64,000 bases of DNA from Fibrella forsythiae (GCF_017353175.1 NZ_JAFMYW010000009.1:248001-312000); one strand, 5' to 3'. Positions 51,194 through 60,245 are shown, numbered from the stretch's first letter. Translations and numbers: made by a program. The notes: generated from the letters alone by a model not told the origin.

Positions 51194-52648
51194 TTAAACT
51201 GGCTCGAGACGGCTTACAATCTGTCGGAAACTGTCAAGGGCTGATTCCAGATTCTCGACAATATCCAGAGCTAGCAAATCTGGGTTGGGTAGGTTATCCA
51301 TGTCTCCCAGTGAATCATCCTTTAGCCAGAAGATATCCAGACTGGTTTTATCCCGGGCTATAATTTCGTCATAGCTGAATTTACGGAACCGATCTGTCTC
51401 TACCCGGTTCTGCCGGTTATCCGGGCTGTAACTGTCAACAAAGTCCTGGAGATGATCTAGCCGGAGGGGGTTAGTTTTCAGGGTATGCTTTACATTGGTC
51501 CGGTAATCGTATATCCAGACCTCTTTAGTCCACGGGTTTTTACTGGCTGGCTTGTTGTCGAAGAACAGAACGTTGGCCTTTACTCCCTGAGCGTAGAAGA
51601 TACCCGTCGGTAACCGGAGAATAGTATGTAGGTCGGTACTCTGTAGTAAACGTTTCCTGACAGTTTCCCCGGCTCCTCCTTCAAACAAAACGTTATCAGG
51701 TAAGACAACCGCAGCTTTACCGTCTACCTTAAGCAGAGCCCGGATATGCTGGAGGAAATTGAGCTGTTTGTTAGAGGTGGTAGCCCAGAAGTCCTGTCGC
51801 TGGTAAGTAAGGGCCTCTCGTTCCTGATCCCCGTCCTCATTAGTTACCGTAATACTGCTCTTCTTACCGAATGGGGGATTAGCTAGTACATAGTCAAACC
51901 GCTTGGCTGGTTGGCTGATCAGGCTGTCGTTCCGTTCAACGGGGGGCTCACTATTTAGATCACCGATGTTGTGAAGAAACAGGTTCATCAAACAGAGCCG
52001 GGTAGTATTAGGGACGATCTCCCAGCCCCGGAATGTTTCGTACTTCAGAAATTTAAGCTGTTCCCGGTCTAGCTCCTTTTTAGCCAGGTAATCATAAGCA
52101 GCCAGAAAGAAGCCCCCGGTTCCACAGCTTGGATCTGCTATGGTTTTCATAGGCTCAGGCTGCATACAGTCAACCATAGCCCGAATAAGCGGCCGGGGAG
52201 TAAAGTACTGACCAGCTCCGGATTTAGTATCCTCCGCGTTCTTCTCTAACAGACCCTCGTAGATATCCCCTTTCACATCGGTATCCAGTCCGATCCAGGT
52301 TTCTTCATTGATCAGCCTGACCAGTTTCAGTAGCTTGGCCGGGTCCTGAATCTTGTTCTGAGCCTTGAAAAAGATCTGACCGATCATTCCCTGCTCTTTA
52401 CCCAGTTGAGACAGGATATGAACGTAATGGACTTCCAATTCAGCCCCATTCTTGTTGGTCAATGTCTCCCAGTTGTATTCCTGAGGAATATGGGTATCTC
52501 GAAAATAAGGGGGTTTACTGTATTCATCGGCCATTTTCAGGAACAGCAGGTAGGTTAACTGTTCCAGGTAATCTCCGTAACCCATACCATCATCCCGGAG
52601 GGTATTACAGAAATTCCAGACTTTTTGAATTAGGCCGTTTGTACTCAT
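51194..52648 (-). CDS. hsdM: type I restriction-modification system methyltransferase HsdM
   Basis: A 484-residue N6-adenine methyltransferase subunit. The N-terminal helical HsdM domain (about 1-130, YGDYLEQLTYLLFLKMADEY) is followed by the SAM-binding motif I DPSCGTGGF (172-180) and the catalytic motif IV NPPF (257-260). In complex with HsdS it methylates the target site that HsdR would otherwise attack. It is the last gene of the operon; its ATG overlaps the mcrC stop by four bases. Finding M separated from R and S by an McrBC pair is unusual. Confidence 0.95.
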   Translation of the reverse strand: MSTNGLIQKVWNFCNTLRDDGMGYGDYLEQLTYLLFLKMADEYSKPPYFRDTHIPQEYNWETLTNKNGAELEVHYVHILSQLGKEQGMIGQIFFKAQNKIQDPAKLLKLVRLINEETWIGLDTDVKGDIYEGLLEKNAEDTKSGAGQYFTPRPLIRAMVDCMQPEPMKTIADPSCGTGGFFLAAYDYLAKKELDREQLKFLKYETFRGWEIVPNTTRLCLMNLFLHNIGDLNSEPPVERNDSLISQPAKRFDYVLANPPFGKKSSITVTNEDGDQEREALTYQRQDFWATTSNKQLNFLQHIRALLKVDGKAAVVLPDNVLFEGGAGETVRKRLLQSTDLHTILRLPTGIFYAQGVKANVLFFDNKPASKNPWTKEVWIYDYRTNVKHTLKTNPLRLDHLQDFVDSYSPDNRQNRVETDRFRKFSYDEIIARDKTSLDIFWLKDDSLGDMDNLPNPDLLALDIVENLESALDSFRQIVSRLEPV

Positions 52649-54003
52649 GAGTTAGTTGGCAGGTTGAAGGCTGCTGTTAGTTGAGGTAAAAGAGTGTCTA
52701 CTATGGCTTGTTGTGACTCACCGGTTAGGGTGAGGTCGACAGCCCGTATGTGAATTGGCTGGTTAGCCAGTAAAGCTGAGGTAACGGTAAATTCCTGTAC
52801 TGACCTTGAAGCTTCATAATGGGCAAGCGGATACAACAAAAGTACATCCCGGGAGTTTTGTCTGAGCCCGTAACTCACCATCTGATACAGGTCTGTCTGG
52901 CTGATTCCGGCTTTATTATCGGCCGACTCATACTTCCTGACTTTGTACTTGGTATCTACCACCGTGACCGCTTTGTTGGCTTTATCGGTTAACAGGATGT
53001 CATTCTTGATCTTGAATACCTTGTTTCCGGTCGGATGTGTAGCAGCCAGGTAATTGACAGCCTGAGAAGTTACGGTAAATCGGTTTCCCAGATGAGTTTT
53101 GACAATTCCGGTAATGAAATCTTCGTAGATCAGATCCATCGGGACCAGAAAACAGAAATGTCGTTGTTGATCATCTTTCCGGTTTGAGTACTGATCGGTC
53201 AAGAAAAACCGACACATATCTAGACAGTGGTCATACTCCTGAAAGAACCGGCTAACCAGTACCGTGTCGCAATCCTGAGCGGTACAAGGAAGGTCATCTA
53301 CCTCATCCAGTAGAAATACAATCTTATCAAGGTCCCGGTGTGTATCTTTCTGCTGACACAGGTGAGTCAACCGACGGGCTACAAACTTGATAATCTGATT
53401 TAGCCGGTTGTTGAACAGGAATGGTTCATAGTCACAAACCAGCTGGTGCCAGTTTCCTTGGCTCAGACTATTATTTACGTAAGCTTGGGTATTTAACCGG
53501 CCACGTAGGTATGGCATGGTATCGGTTATTTCCTCGTACTTATGGTAAGGAGATGTAGAAACCAACTGATAAGCAAACCGGGCAAAGTACCTGATTAGAG
53601 CTTCCGGGAAGTTACTGATAAACTCTGAACCGGTCAGGAGATCAGCAAAGGGGAAGCGGACTCGTTGGCTATAATCCATCCACCACAGTAAATGCCGGAA
53701 AGCCAGATCAGCTTGATCTTTATCGAACAGTTTAGGGATAATCTGAATGGTCAGTCCCTCATACTGAATAAAACCAACGTACTTACCAGCTTTTAAGCTA
53801 GGCTGTCCGCTAACAGGATCGTAGACAAACTCTAAAAAGGGCTGCTTGACGGAAAGTGGGGTTTCTGGGTCTTCATCATAGAATAGTGATCTGGTCTCCC
53901 AAACGGTATCCAGATACTGATTTAAGCCAGCTATCTGGTCTTTGGTTAGCTCTAAACCAAGTCTCAGATGGTGTTCAACCAGGTTAATTGGATTATTCCA
54001 CAT
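52645..54003 (-). CDS. mcrC: McrC-like nuclease subunit
   Basis: A 452-residue protein of the McrC/5-methylcytosine restriction family. The N-terminal half (about 1-280) is the McrB-interacting region (YDPVSGQPSLKAGKYVGFIQ, LLWWMDYSQRVRFPFADLLTG). The PD-(D/E)xK nuclease has Asp340 or nearby acidic residues and the VVDTKYKV core (D350, K352). With McrB it cleaves DNA carrying modified bases. The start lies 11 bases inside the end of mcrB and the stop overlaps hsdM, giving strict coupling. Confidence 0.92.
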   Translation of the reverse strand: MWNNPINLVEHHLRLGLELTKDQIAGLNQYLDTVWETRSLFYDEDPETPLSVKQPFLEFVYDPVSGQPSLKAGKYVGFIQYEGLTIQIIPKLFDKDQADLAFRHLLWWMDYSQRVRFPFADLLTGSEFISNFPEALIRYFARFAYQLVSTSPYHKYEEITDTMPYLRGRLNTQAYVNNSLSQGNWHQLVCDYEPFLFNNRLNQIIKFVARRLTHLCQQKDTHRDLDKIVFLLDEVDDLPCTAQDCDTVLVSRFFQEYDHCLDMCRFFLTDQYSNRKDDQQRHFCFLVPMDLIYEDFITGIVKTHLGNRFTVTSQAVNYLAATHPTGNKVFKIKNDILLTDKANKAVTVVDTKYKVRKYESADNKAGISQTDLYQMVSYGLRQNSRDVLLLYPLAHYEASRSVQEFTVTSALLANQPIHIRAVDLTLTGESQQAIVDTLLPQLTAAFNLPTNS

Positions 54004-56434
54004 AGCTGACCTTCAGTTCATCGGTAATCGGATCAGCTATGGCTTTAACCCCGGCCTTATCCAGTACCTTGATTACGGTCTGAACCTTACCGTTGAAATA
54101 CTCCATCAGTAAGGGAGTAACCCGGTTGTCGAATACCTCTGGAAGTTGAGACCCATCTTTACCCATGAAGTAAGCGTGGCCAATCAGGAAATCGGCAGGT
54201 TTGTGTTCATCTCGGATAGCCTGATTCAGCTTTTTTAGAACTTCCTTAGCCTTGCTCTCCAGTAGCTCGGGGTCTGGTTTGGTGTAGATAAACTCAAACC
54301 GTCTTCGAAGGGCAATATCCAGCAAGGCTAAGGACTTATCGGCCGTATTCATAGTACCAATTAGGTATAGATTAGGAGGGAGAGCAAACGACTCTCCAGA
54401 CGATAGAGTTACCGTAAGTTCATTCTCCGCTCCTAACCGTTTATCATCTTCCAACAGGGTAATTAGCTCCCCAAAAACCCGAGACATATTAGCCCGGTTT
54501 ATTTCATCAATTATGAGAACAAAACTTTTAAGGACATTAGGAGTAACTAGCTTTACTTCAGCTTCTTTCCGTAATAGATCAGCTATAGGATTGTAGTAAG
54601 TCCTCTGATTATTGTATTGCTCAGCAGTTCCTTCATAAGATTTTTTTAAACTAGATAAAGACAAATCGTAAGCCGCTCCAGTAGACCGTCGATACATTAA
54701 TTTTTGTTTGTCCTTATCCCAAGTAATATACAATGGATAGCCAGCTTTGGTCTCCAATTCTATTTCTCCTACCTGGACTTTAACTGTTAGTTCCTCTATT
54801 ACTTCTTCAAAAGATTTTATTTGGATATTCCCTCCTACGAGGCTTCCTCTGAAATTAGTCTCTGATCGTTTACTGATTTTGTAGAAAATACCTTCACGTT
54901 TTTCGAATCTTAATCCTGCTGTGTCAGTATCAACGTCTGGTTTTATACCGACCACAAAGTCTTCGTAAGAGTAGTTTTGGTGAAAAGTAACAAACTCTAT
55001 TTGACCTTCCTTTCTGAGCTGGTCGTACCTGACTTTTTTTTGTTTATGATTCGAATTACTTGGCCCATCTATAATATCAATAGCTAAATCAATTGTTCCG
55101 AAGGTCTTACCAGTGCCCGGTGGTCCATAAAGAATAATGTTTTTAGAGTAAGTACTTATATATGAGGTCATAGGGTTATACTCTGGAATCTTGTGTAAAC
55201 TGGACTGAGCTTTCTTGGATTGACTTTCTTGATAAGCTTCTTCTGAAATTACGTAAAATGGCCTTTTGTCACGTTTTCGAATATCACTCATAAGATTCTG
55301 GTAGTCATCGTAGGAATGTATTAAATAGTTACTCTGTATGGATCTATGTTCTAGCCACTCTTTTGTTATAGAGTTAATTGGAAAGAAGGATTCTGGATAT
55401 TGAGAAAACAAACCTTCTGTAAGCTTTGACCGGTAAATTTTTTTGATGGATAGTACCTGATTAAACAGCTCTTCAGAAAGGTTGTTCTGTTCAACTAATG
55501 TATACAGATTTTTTAGCTTGTCAATGTCATCTGGCTCCCTCTCATAAGAATAACCAAACATCCAGATCCACTGGTTTTTGTCTGTGTATAAACCTGAAAA
55601 ATCAGTTGGGACTGGGCTAGCAAGTGACAACTGTTCCTTCAACTGACTGAATAAGTCTGATCGTTTATTATCTGGACAGATACGGATGAAGGACAGTAAT
55701 GTGTAAGGATCAATAACTGTCAAGTCCATTGAATTCCCGTTAGCATCTTTATCCGTAAGTCCAGAAAGCTCTTCTACCTTTAGTACTTCCTTTGTAAGGC
55801 TAATTAATTCTTCTGTATTATAATGGAGAAGCTTTGAGCATAACTCACGATAGAAAGGAATCCATGTGAAACCAGCTTTGTCATTACTTATCTTATCCAT
55901 CTGGGCTATAACTTGAATGGATTCCTCCAAGTCCTCTTTAGGGATGTGAAATTGATTGGTAACACCAGCCTCCAAGAATACTCGATCTATAATGGGTTTA
56001 TGTTGCTCAAGGTAAGATTGTAGATTTACTTTCCAGTCAGGATCTGAGTAGTATAATTCATACCGTTTATTGCCTCTCTCTTTGAAAAGGTTTGGTCCAA
56101 TCTGTTGAATAACGGTTTCATGGATGACTTCTTGTTCTTTTAATTTAAGATCACTGTATATAATGGTTAAGTGAGAATTTTTGAGTTTGTCGTTAATAGA
56201 GTCGTAGCCTATTTCAAAACATATACTTCGAATCTTACTGCTATAATTTATGGGACTGTATAGGCCAATACTGATGTAGTTATCGTTACCTGTAAAAAGA
56301 TATTTGTTTCGAAGTCTCCCTTTTTTTACTCCGTTGTTCTGACGTAGAGAATAGGTAAGATTAGTTTCAGGATGCTGAGTACGGTAGACCTCCAAGTAAT
56401 CAAAGATTGCCCGGTGGTAATCAGTTATAGCCAT
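53993..56434 (-). CDS. mcrB: McrB-like GTPase (AAA+)
   Basis: An 813-residue motor subunit. The C-terminal AAA+ domain (about 425-800) has Walker A GPPGTGKT (437-444), Walker B IIDEIN (D643, E644), the McrB-type MNTADKSLALLDIALRRRF sensor region, and insertions between A and B. The first 170 residues (YLFTGNDNYISIGLYSP, FEIGYD) form a probable modified-DNA reading domain, perhaps related to the MrcB N-terminal type. The middle part (180-420) is helical. Its first 20 residues (MAITDYHRAIFDYLEVYRTQ) are repeated in a pseudogene at 57063, upstream. Confidence 0.9.
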   Translation of the reverse strand: MAITDYHRAIFDYLEVYRTQHPETNLTYSLRQNNGVKKGRLRNKYLFTGNDNYISIGLYSPINYSSKIRSICFEIGYDSINDKLKNSHLTIIYSDLKLKEQEVIHETVIQQIGPNLFKERGNKRYELYYSDPDWKVNLQSYLEQHKPIIDRVFLEAGVTNQFHIPKEDLEESIQVIAQMDKISNDKAGFTWIPFYRELCSKLLHYNTEELISLTKEVLKVEELSGLTDKDANGNSMDLTVIDPYTLLSFIRICPDNKRSDLFSQLKEQLSLASPVPTDFSGLYTDKNQWIWMFGYSYEREPDDIDKLKNLYTLVEQNNLSEELFNQVLSIKKIYRSKLTEGLFSQYPESFFPINSITKEWLEHRSIQSNYLIHSYDDYQNLMSDIRKRDKRPFYVISEEAYQESQSKKAQSSLHKIPEYNPMTSYISTYSKNIILYGPPGTGKTFGTIDLAIDIIDGPSNSNHKQKKVRYDQLRKEGQIEFVTFHQNYSYEDFVVGIKPDVDTDTAGLRFEKREGIFYKISKRSETNFRGSLVGGNIQIKSFEEVIEELTVKVQVGEIELETKAGYPLYITWDKDKQKLMYRRSTGAAYDLSLSSLKKSYEGTAEQYNNQRTYYNPIADLLRKEAEVKLVTPNVLKSFVLIIDEINRANMSRVFGELITLLEDDKRLGAENELTVTLSSGESFALPPNLYLIGTMNTADKSLALLDIALRRRFEFIYTKPDPELLESKAKEVLKKLNQAIRDEHKPADFLIGHAYFMGKDGSQLPEVFDNRVTPLLMEYFNGKVQTVIKVLDKAGVKAIADPITDELKVSYVE

Positions 56435-56520
56435 GTATAATTAGTCAAGGTATGAGTTTGATTTAAAACAGGGTCAATGAAATGGCTTTATCTCAGTAAC
56501 TAGAGACAGTTTGTTCAGAA
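56391..56520. repeat. direct repeat copy 2: degenerate hsdS tail plus mcrB head
   Basis: On the minus strand it reads a damaged copy of the end of hsdS (SSY, stop, DKAISLTLF, stop) followed by the leader and first codons of mcrB. It aligns with 57022-57145 at roughly 75-80 percent identity by eye, with small gaps. Confidence 0.85.
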
Positions 56521-56558
56521 GCCTAACCCAGTGTTGTAATAGAGTGATAGTTACATAA

Positions 56559-56924
56559 TCAAGGTCTAAAACAGGTATTACACAATTTGTACCCTTGGTT
56601 TAAATATGGATCCAGGTCATCACCTATACCTTCAGGACCACTGTTAGGAATAACTTTTATAAAGGCAGGACTAATATGTTGCCTAAGGTCTATACTTAGA
56701 TCTGAAGCAACTTCTGTCACCGATAGTAAATCCCACTGTTCAGCTTTAGCGGTCTTAAGTGTATTAAATGACTCTACTTTAACAGGGTCCTGAGTTATCT
56801 CTTGAGGTATTTGATAATCACGATAATCTGCCCACAACCTTGGACAGCCGTACTCAAGGTGTATACTTCTGTAACGAGATAATGGTCCCCGCCCTTCAAA
56901 ATTACTCTTTGTAATGTAAGCCAT
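56559..56924 (-). pseudogene. orphan reading frame between the repeated junctions
   Basis: A 121-residue frame starting MAYITKSNFEGRGPL and ending YKLCNTCFRP. It begins inside, and one frame away from, the decayed mcrB-like head that runs from 57063 to about 56903, so it is probably the frameshifted remainder of the same lost gene. It could instead be an independent small gene, since its ATG is intact and its frame is open. I recognise no domain. It is bounded by the two repeat copies. Confidence 0.45.
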
Positions 56925-57063
56925 ATCCGAGTGTTACAGGATTTGTCATATGTAACCATCCTGCCAAACGTCTATTGATAACAGTTTCTACTTCTTCCGG
57001 GTGTTCACGAAGGTATGTTTCCATGTAATCAAAGATTAGCCAGTGTTAATCGGTGATAGCCAT
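56903..57063 (-). pseudogene. decayed mcrB-like gene head with an early stop
   Basis: From the ATG at 57063 the frame reads MAITD, stop (TAA at 57046-57048), HWLIFDYMETYLREHPEE and continues to a stop near 56903. Intact mcrB has MAITDYHRAIFDYLEVYRTQ in the same place, so the sixth codon TAC became TAA. It is the start of a second gene of the mcrB-head type that once followed hsdS and has been inactivated. Confidence 0.75.
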
Positions 57064-57145
57064 GTAGATTAGGTAAGGTATGGATTAGAACAGTGTCAAC
57101 TGATCGGCTTTGCCTCCGTAATTTGAGAGGTCCGGTTCAGCAACC
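57022..57145. repeat. direct repeat copy 1: intact hsdS tail plus mutated mcrB head
   Basis: On the minus strand it covers the last codons of hsdS (LSNYGGKADQLTLF, stop), a short leader and the ATG-GCT-ATC start of the decayed gene. The second copy is at 56391-56520. Confidence 0.85.
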
Positions 57146-58425
57146 TTAGCTACTTCCGATTGGAGGGATGGGTACATTGTTGATGGGACTAGTTTTCCCT
57201 CGAAAGCTTGTTTTAAAATACTCTGCCGGAGATTCTCGGCTCTGACTAATTCCTGCCGGATAGTGGTTTCCATAGCCTCCGCTTCCGATAACCGGGCTTC
57301 TATTTCTGAAACTATTTGTTTCTGGAAATGTAGATCAGGTAAAGGGAAATCTAAGGATTTAAGGATGCCTTGATTTAGGAAGTCTCTTGTACTGCCTTTA
57401 CACTGATCTTTAACTGAATTAAGAACAGATCGACATCCCAGAAAAAGGTAACAAAAGTATTGTGGATCAACTACGTTTTTGTTTAGCGAGAGTTTTATAA
57501 GGTTTGTCGAGATGATACTACCTTCCATTTTGGGTGGGACAATACAGATCTCTCCAACCGTCCCTGAACGTGAAATAATTAAGTCTCCCTCTGAAACCGT
57601 GTATGAAGATAATTCTGCTGCTTTATCAGCAGTAATGAATATTTTGTTTCTATCCCAAAACTTCCCCCTACCTATATTTTCGATTCCTAAGACTGGTACA
57701 CCTTCTGCTCTGTGATCAGATTTGCTCAAAGCCATTCCAAACGGTCCCGTCTTTATGCTATTTCTACCAAGTTGTAACAGCCCATCTAACTGAATTGTGG
57801 GCCAATTTTTGTTGCTCAACTGATTCTGTAGTACAGCCTGTCGGTATGTTTTTAGCCGGTATAGGGCCGTTTTTAGCTCGTTTACCCCGGCGTCTAACTC
57901 GGAAAATAACTCTTCAATCCGGGCTACTATCTGGTATTGGACTGGGAGGGGAGGGACAGGAATTAAGTACTCTTCTAGAAACGATTTTGGTACCCGTCTC
58001 AAGCCAACAGCTCCGGTCATACTTCCTTCTGCCTCATGGCGGAACCGTCGTTGTACTAGAAAATAAAAGAGGTATTTGTTGTCTAGGTCTTGTTGACAAC
58101 GGAAAACGTGAAACTCTGTTGAGCCAAATCCTATCTTATTCTTTAGACCACTTACTACTGCAATCTTCCCGTTTTCCATACAGGGAGTCACTTTAGCAAA
58201 GATGATGTCTTCATCCTGAAAGGCTGTAAATCCCTTTTTGACCTCACCGTATTGGCGGGTTTCAGCAAGATTAAACCGGCCAGTCACCTCTTCAACCATT
58301 CTCATTGGTAAGAAGGAAACTTGTAATTCAGTCGGAATATCTTTCCTGCTCAGCTTCGGATTTATAGTGACGCTTTTACCTAGTTTCTTCCAGATCCAAC
58401 CTTCCGGTAATTGTACTTCAGACAT
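57085..58425 (-). CDS. hsdS: type I restriction-modification specificity subunit HsdS
   Basis: A 446-residue specificity subunit with two target recognition domains (about residues 5-155 and 205-365) separated by the conserved helical spacer IVARIEELFSELDAGVNELK (about 165-200). The second spacer, IVSEIEARLSEAEAMETTIR, then LRQSILKQAFEGKLV, is near 370-415. The two domains each read half of a bipartite sequence. The C-terminal tail NYGGKADQLTLF is the segment that has been copied downstream. Spacers like these are where domains are usually swapped. It starts five bases after the 60-residue ORF. Confidence 0.94.
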   Translation of the reverse strand: MSEVQLPEGWIWKKLGKSVTINPKLSRKDIPTELQVSFLPMRMVEEVTGRFNLAETRQYGEVKKGFTAFQDEDIIFAKVTPCMENGKIAVVSGLKNKIGFGSTEFHVFRCQQDLDNKYLFYFLVQRRFRHEAEGSMTGAVGLRRVPKSFLEEYLIPVPPLPVQYQIVARIEELFSELDAGVNELKTALYRLKTYRQAVLQNQLSNKNWPTIQLDGLLQLGRNSIKTGPFGMALSKSDHRAEGVPVLGIENIGRGKFWDRNKIFITADKAAELSSYTVSEGDLIISRSGTVGEICIVPPKMEGSIISTNLIKLSLNKNVVDPQYFCYLFLGCRSVLNSVKDQCKGSTRDFLNQGILKSLDFPLPDLHFQKQIVSEIEARLSEAEAMETTIRQELVRAENLRQSILKQAFEGKLVPSTMYPSLQSEVAKVAEPDLSNYGGKADQLTLF

Positions 58426-58430
58426 GATTT

Positions 58431-58613
58431 TTAGTAGTAACGGATAGGCAATATACGAAGCTGGGTGGGTAGTAGCCGATAAAACGGATCAACTGTATTA
58501 TCTGAAGCTATGTTGGCCAGGTACGTGTTGTTATCTGGCCTTACTATTATCTCAGGTTTGAGGAGGTTTAACGGCTGATAATACCTACCGTCAAGGATCC
58601 AAAGATTACACAT
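58431..58613 (-). CDS. possible small protein in the defence operon
   Basis: A 60-residue frame filling the gap between the three-Cys protein gene and hsdS exactly: 17 bases after the first, 5 bases before the second. AAGGAAG lies about 10 bases before the ATG, a better ribosome site than most genes here have. The product (MCNLWILDGRYYQPLNLLKP, then EIIVRPDNNTYLANIAS, ending LPIRYY) is not hydrophobic and has no known motif. The tight packing argues for a gene; the lack of homology that I can name argues against. Confidence 0.45.
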   Translation of the reverse strand: MCNLWILDGRYYQPLNLLKPEIIVRPDNNTYLANIASDNTVDPFYRLLPTQLRILPIRYY

Positions 58614-58630
58614 AAGAAGAGACTTCCTTA

Positions 58631-59350
58631 TTAGATGAAAGACTCCAGTTCCGGCATTTCATCATAAGTCCGACCATTAAGAATCCGGCCTGTTTTTTTC
58701 TTGTTAGTTCCTCCCCACTGTTTGAAAAAGAAAGCTACTCCTGCTTGTTCACACTGGTCCTGGATGTCTAATACCCAGTCAGGGTCCATTGGACGGGGTT
58801 TACGGCCACTTTCTCCACCTACTATGACCCAGTCCATTCCAGTCAGGTTGAGACCGTTCAGGGGGCCTATTAATGGTTCCAGAGAAAGGAATTTTACCCG
58901 GGCTCCCGTTTGCCGTAACAAGTCAATCCGCTCTGTAACCCGGTCATCTTCTACAGATACGCCCATCCAGATATTGTGAGTCCACTTAAGCTGGGTATGG
59001 TACTTCAAAAGAACGTCAGCCCGTTTAGTCAATACCTGAAAAACGTGTTGTGGGTTGTCATTCATGACAGCAAAAACCTTCTGTATGAATTCCAAGGGTA
59101 CGTCCTTGTGGAACAGATCACTCATGGAGTTGACAAACACCACCTTTGATTTTTTCCAAGTATAGGGTATTGCTAGCTGGTCTTCATGGGTAGCAATACG
59201 GAAGCCCTTTTGATACTTAGGAACTCCCATAGCCTTCAACCGCCGGGACATAATCTCAGCGTAACAGAACTTACAGCCAGCTGTAACCTTGGTACAACCT
59301 GTTGTCGGGTTCCAGGTCATTTCAGTCCATTCAATACTAGATTGAGCCAT
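58631..59350 (-). CDS. DUF5131 / phage Gp37-Gp68 three-Cys-motif protein
   Basis: A 239-residue protein of the DUF5131 (phage Gp37/Gp68) family. It opens with SIEWTEMTWNPTTGCTKVTA, which gives the three-cysteine motif C19-x6-C26-x2-C29 (CKFCYAE), similar to an Fe-S ligand set and to radical-SAM-like enzymes. Further blocks are FVNSMSDLFHKDVP, VLTKRADVLLKY, WMGVSVEDDRV, FLSLEPLIGPL, VIVGGESGRKPRP and FFFKQWGG. It is encoded directly next to its usual partner TcmP (four bases apart). The biochemical role is not known; nucleic acid modification is a guess. Confidence 0.92.
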   Translation of the reverse strand: MAQSSIEWTEMTWNPTTGCTKVTAGCKFCYAEIMSRRLKAMGVPKYQKGFRIATHEDQLAIPYTWKKSKVVFVNSMSDLFHKDVPLEFIQKVFAVMNDNPQHVFQVLTKRADVLLKYHTQLKWTHNIWMGVSVEDDRVTERIDLLRQTGARVKFLSLEPLIGPLNGLNLTGMDWVIVGGESGRKPRPMDPDWVLDIQDQCEQAGVAFFFKQWGGTNKKKTGRILNGRTYDEMPELESFI

Positions 59351-59354
59351 ATGG

Positions 59355-60239
59355 TTAATGCTTCAGATTGTACTTCAAAACAATGTCATTAGCTATTTTA
59401 ACAGCCGTTGTATTATTAGAAGCCAGATACAGGTGATACATGGTTGAATTAGTACTGTTCCGCATCTCATAGGGGTTTGATACGTGTTTAAATACAGTTA
59501 ACAGCCGTTCCGAGTATAACCTGCTGATTTCATCCAGAGCCTTTTTATTTTTACTTAAGGTAGTAGTGGTATTACCAAACAAGTCCGTTTCGACAGTTTC
59601 CCGGTATAGATTTTTATAGATTAGGTCCTTTGAGACTCCGAAGAAGCTTTCCAACTTATTAGCCCATGAGTCCGGTATTTGGCCGTTTCGAGTAAGTAAC
59701 CGGTTTGCTCCTATACCGGTTGGAGCCAGGATCCACATGTCAACACCCAAACCACGTAGAGCTTCGATGGATGACCACTGGACGTTCATCCCGAATGGAT
59801 CTATGAAGGCTAGTACCTTGTAATTACGGCCGCCCTCTCCCCGTTTACCGGTCAGGAAAGCAGCTAGGTCTAGGATTTTCTGGTTACAATCCTCTTCGAC
59901 AACGTATACACCTCCTTCCCGTATCTTTTCAATACTAGCCCGTAAAAGTAAAGCCTTCTGTGTCTCCAGTTCGACAAAGTAACACATGTCAAACGGTTTT
60001 GGCTCTTTAATAGAAGCTATTGTCCGGGCAGCTCCTTCAAACAGTCCAATGGTGTTATCGTCAAATACACTGGGATTCATCTTACCTTTTACTTGGAATT
60101 CTCCGGTACCCGCAAAGCCATCAAAGTACATCAGTTTCCAATACGGATATTCCTTCATGATCTGGAGATAAGCCTTAGCGTATTCCTCAATAATACGAAC
60201 CTTCTGAAAGGTCCAGCTTCCTCCAAAATGGTTGCTCAT
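59355..60239 (-). CDS. tcmP: three-Cys-motif partner protein TcmP
   Basis: A 294-residue protein of the TcmP family, defined by its regular pairing with DUF5131/Gp37-Gp68 proteins. It has features of a Rossmann-type methyltransferase: motif I-like DGFAGTG (D40 to G46), an acidic strand end CYFVELE (about 86-92) and DPFG (147-150) where aminomethyltransferases have DPPY/NPPY. Other parts are helical. That would make it a candidate SAM-dependent enzyme acting on DNA, RNA or its partner, but no activity is known. It starts seven bases after hsdR, inside the restriction operon. Confidence 0.9.
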   Translation of the reverse strand: MSNHFGGSWTFQKVRIIEEYAKAYLQIMKEYPYWKLMYFDGFAGTGEFQVKGKMNPSVFDDNTIGLFEGAARTIASIKEPKPFDMCYFVELETQKALLLRASIEKIREGGVYVVEEDCNQKILDLAAFLTGKRGEGGRNYKVLAFIDPFGMNVQWSSIEALRGLGVDMWILAPTGIGANRLLTRNGQIPDSWANKLESFFGVSKDLIYKNLYRETVETDLFGNTTTTLSKNKKALDEISRLYSERLLTVFKHVSNPYEMRNSTNSTMYHLYLASNNTTAVKIANDIVLKYNLKH

Positions 60240-60245
60240 TTGCTT

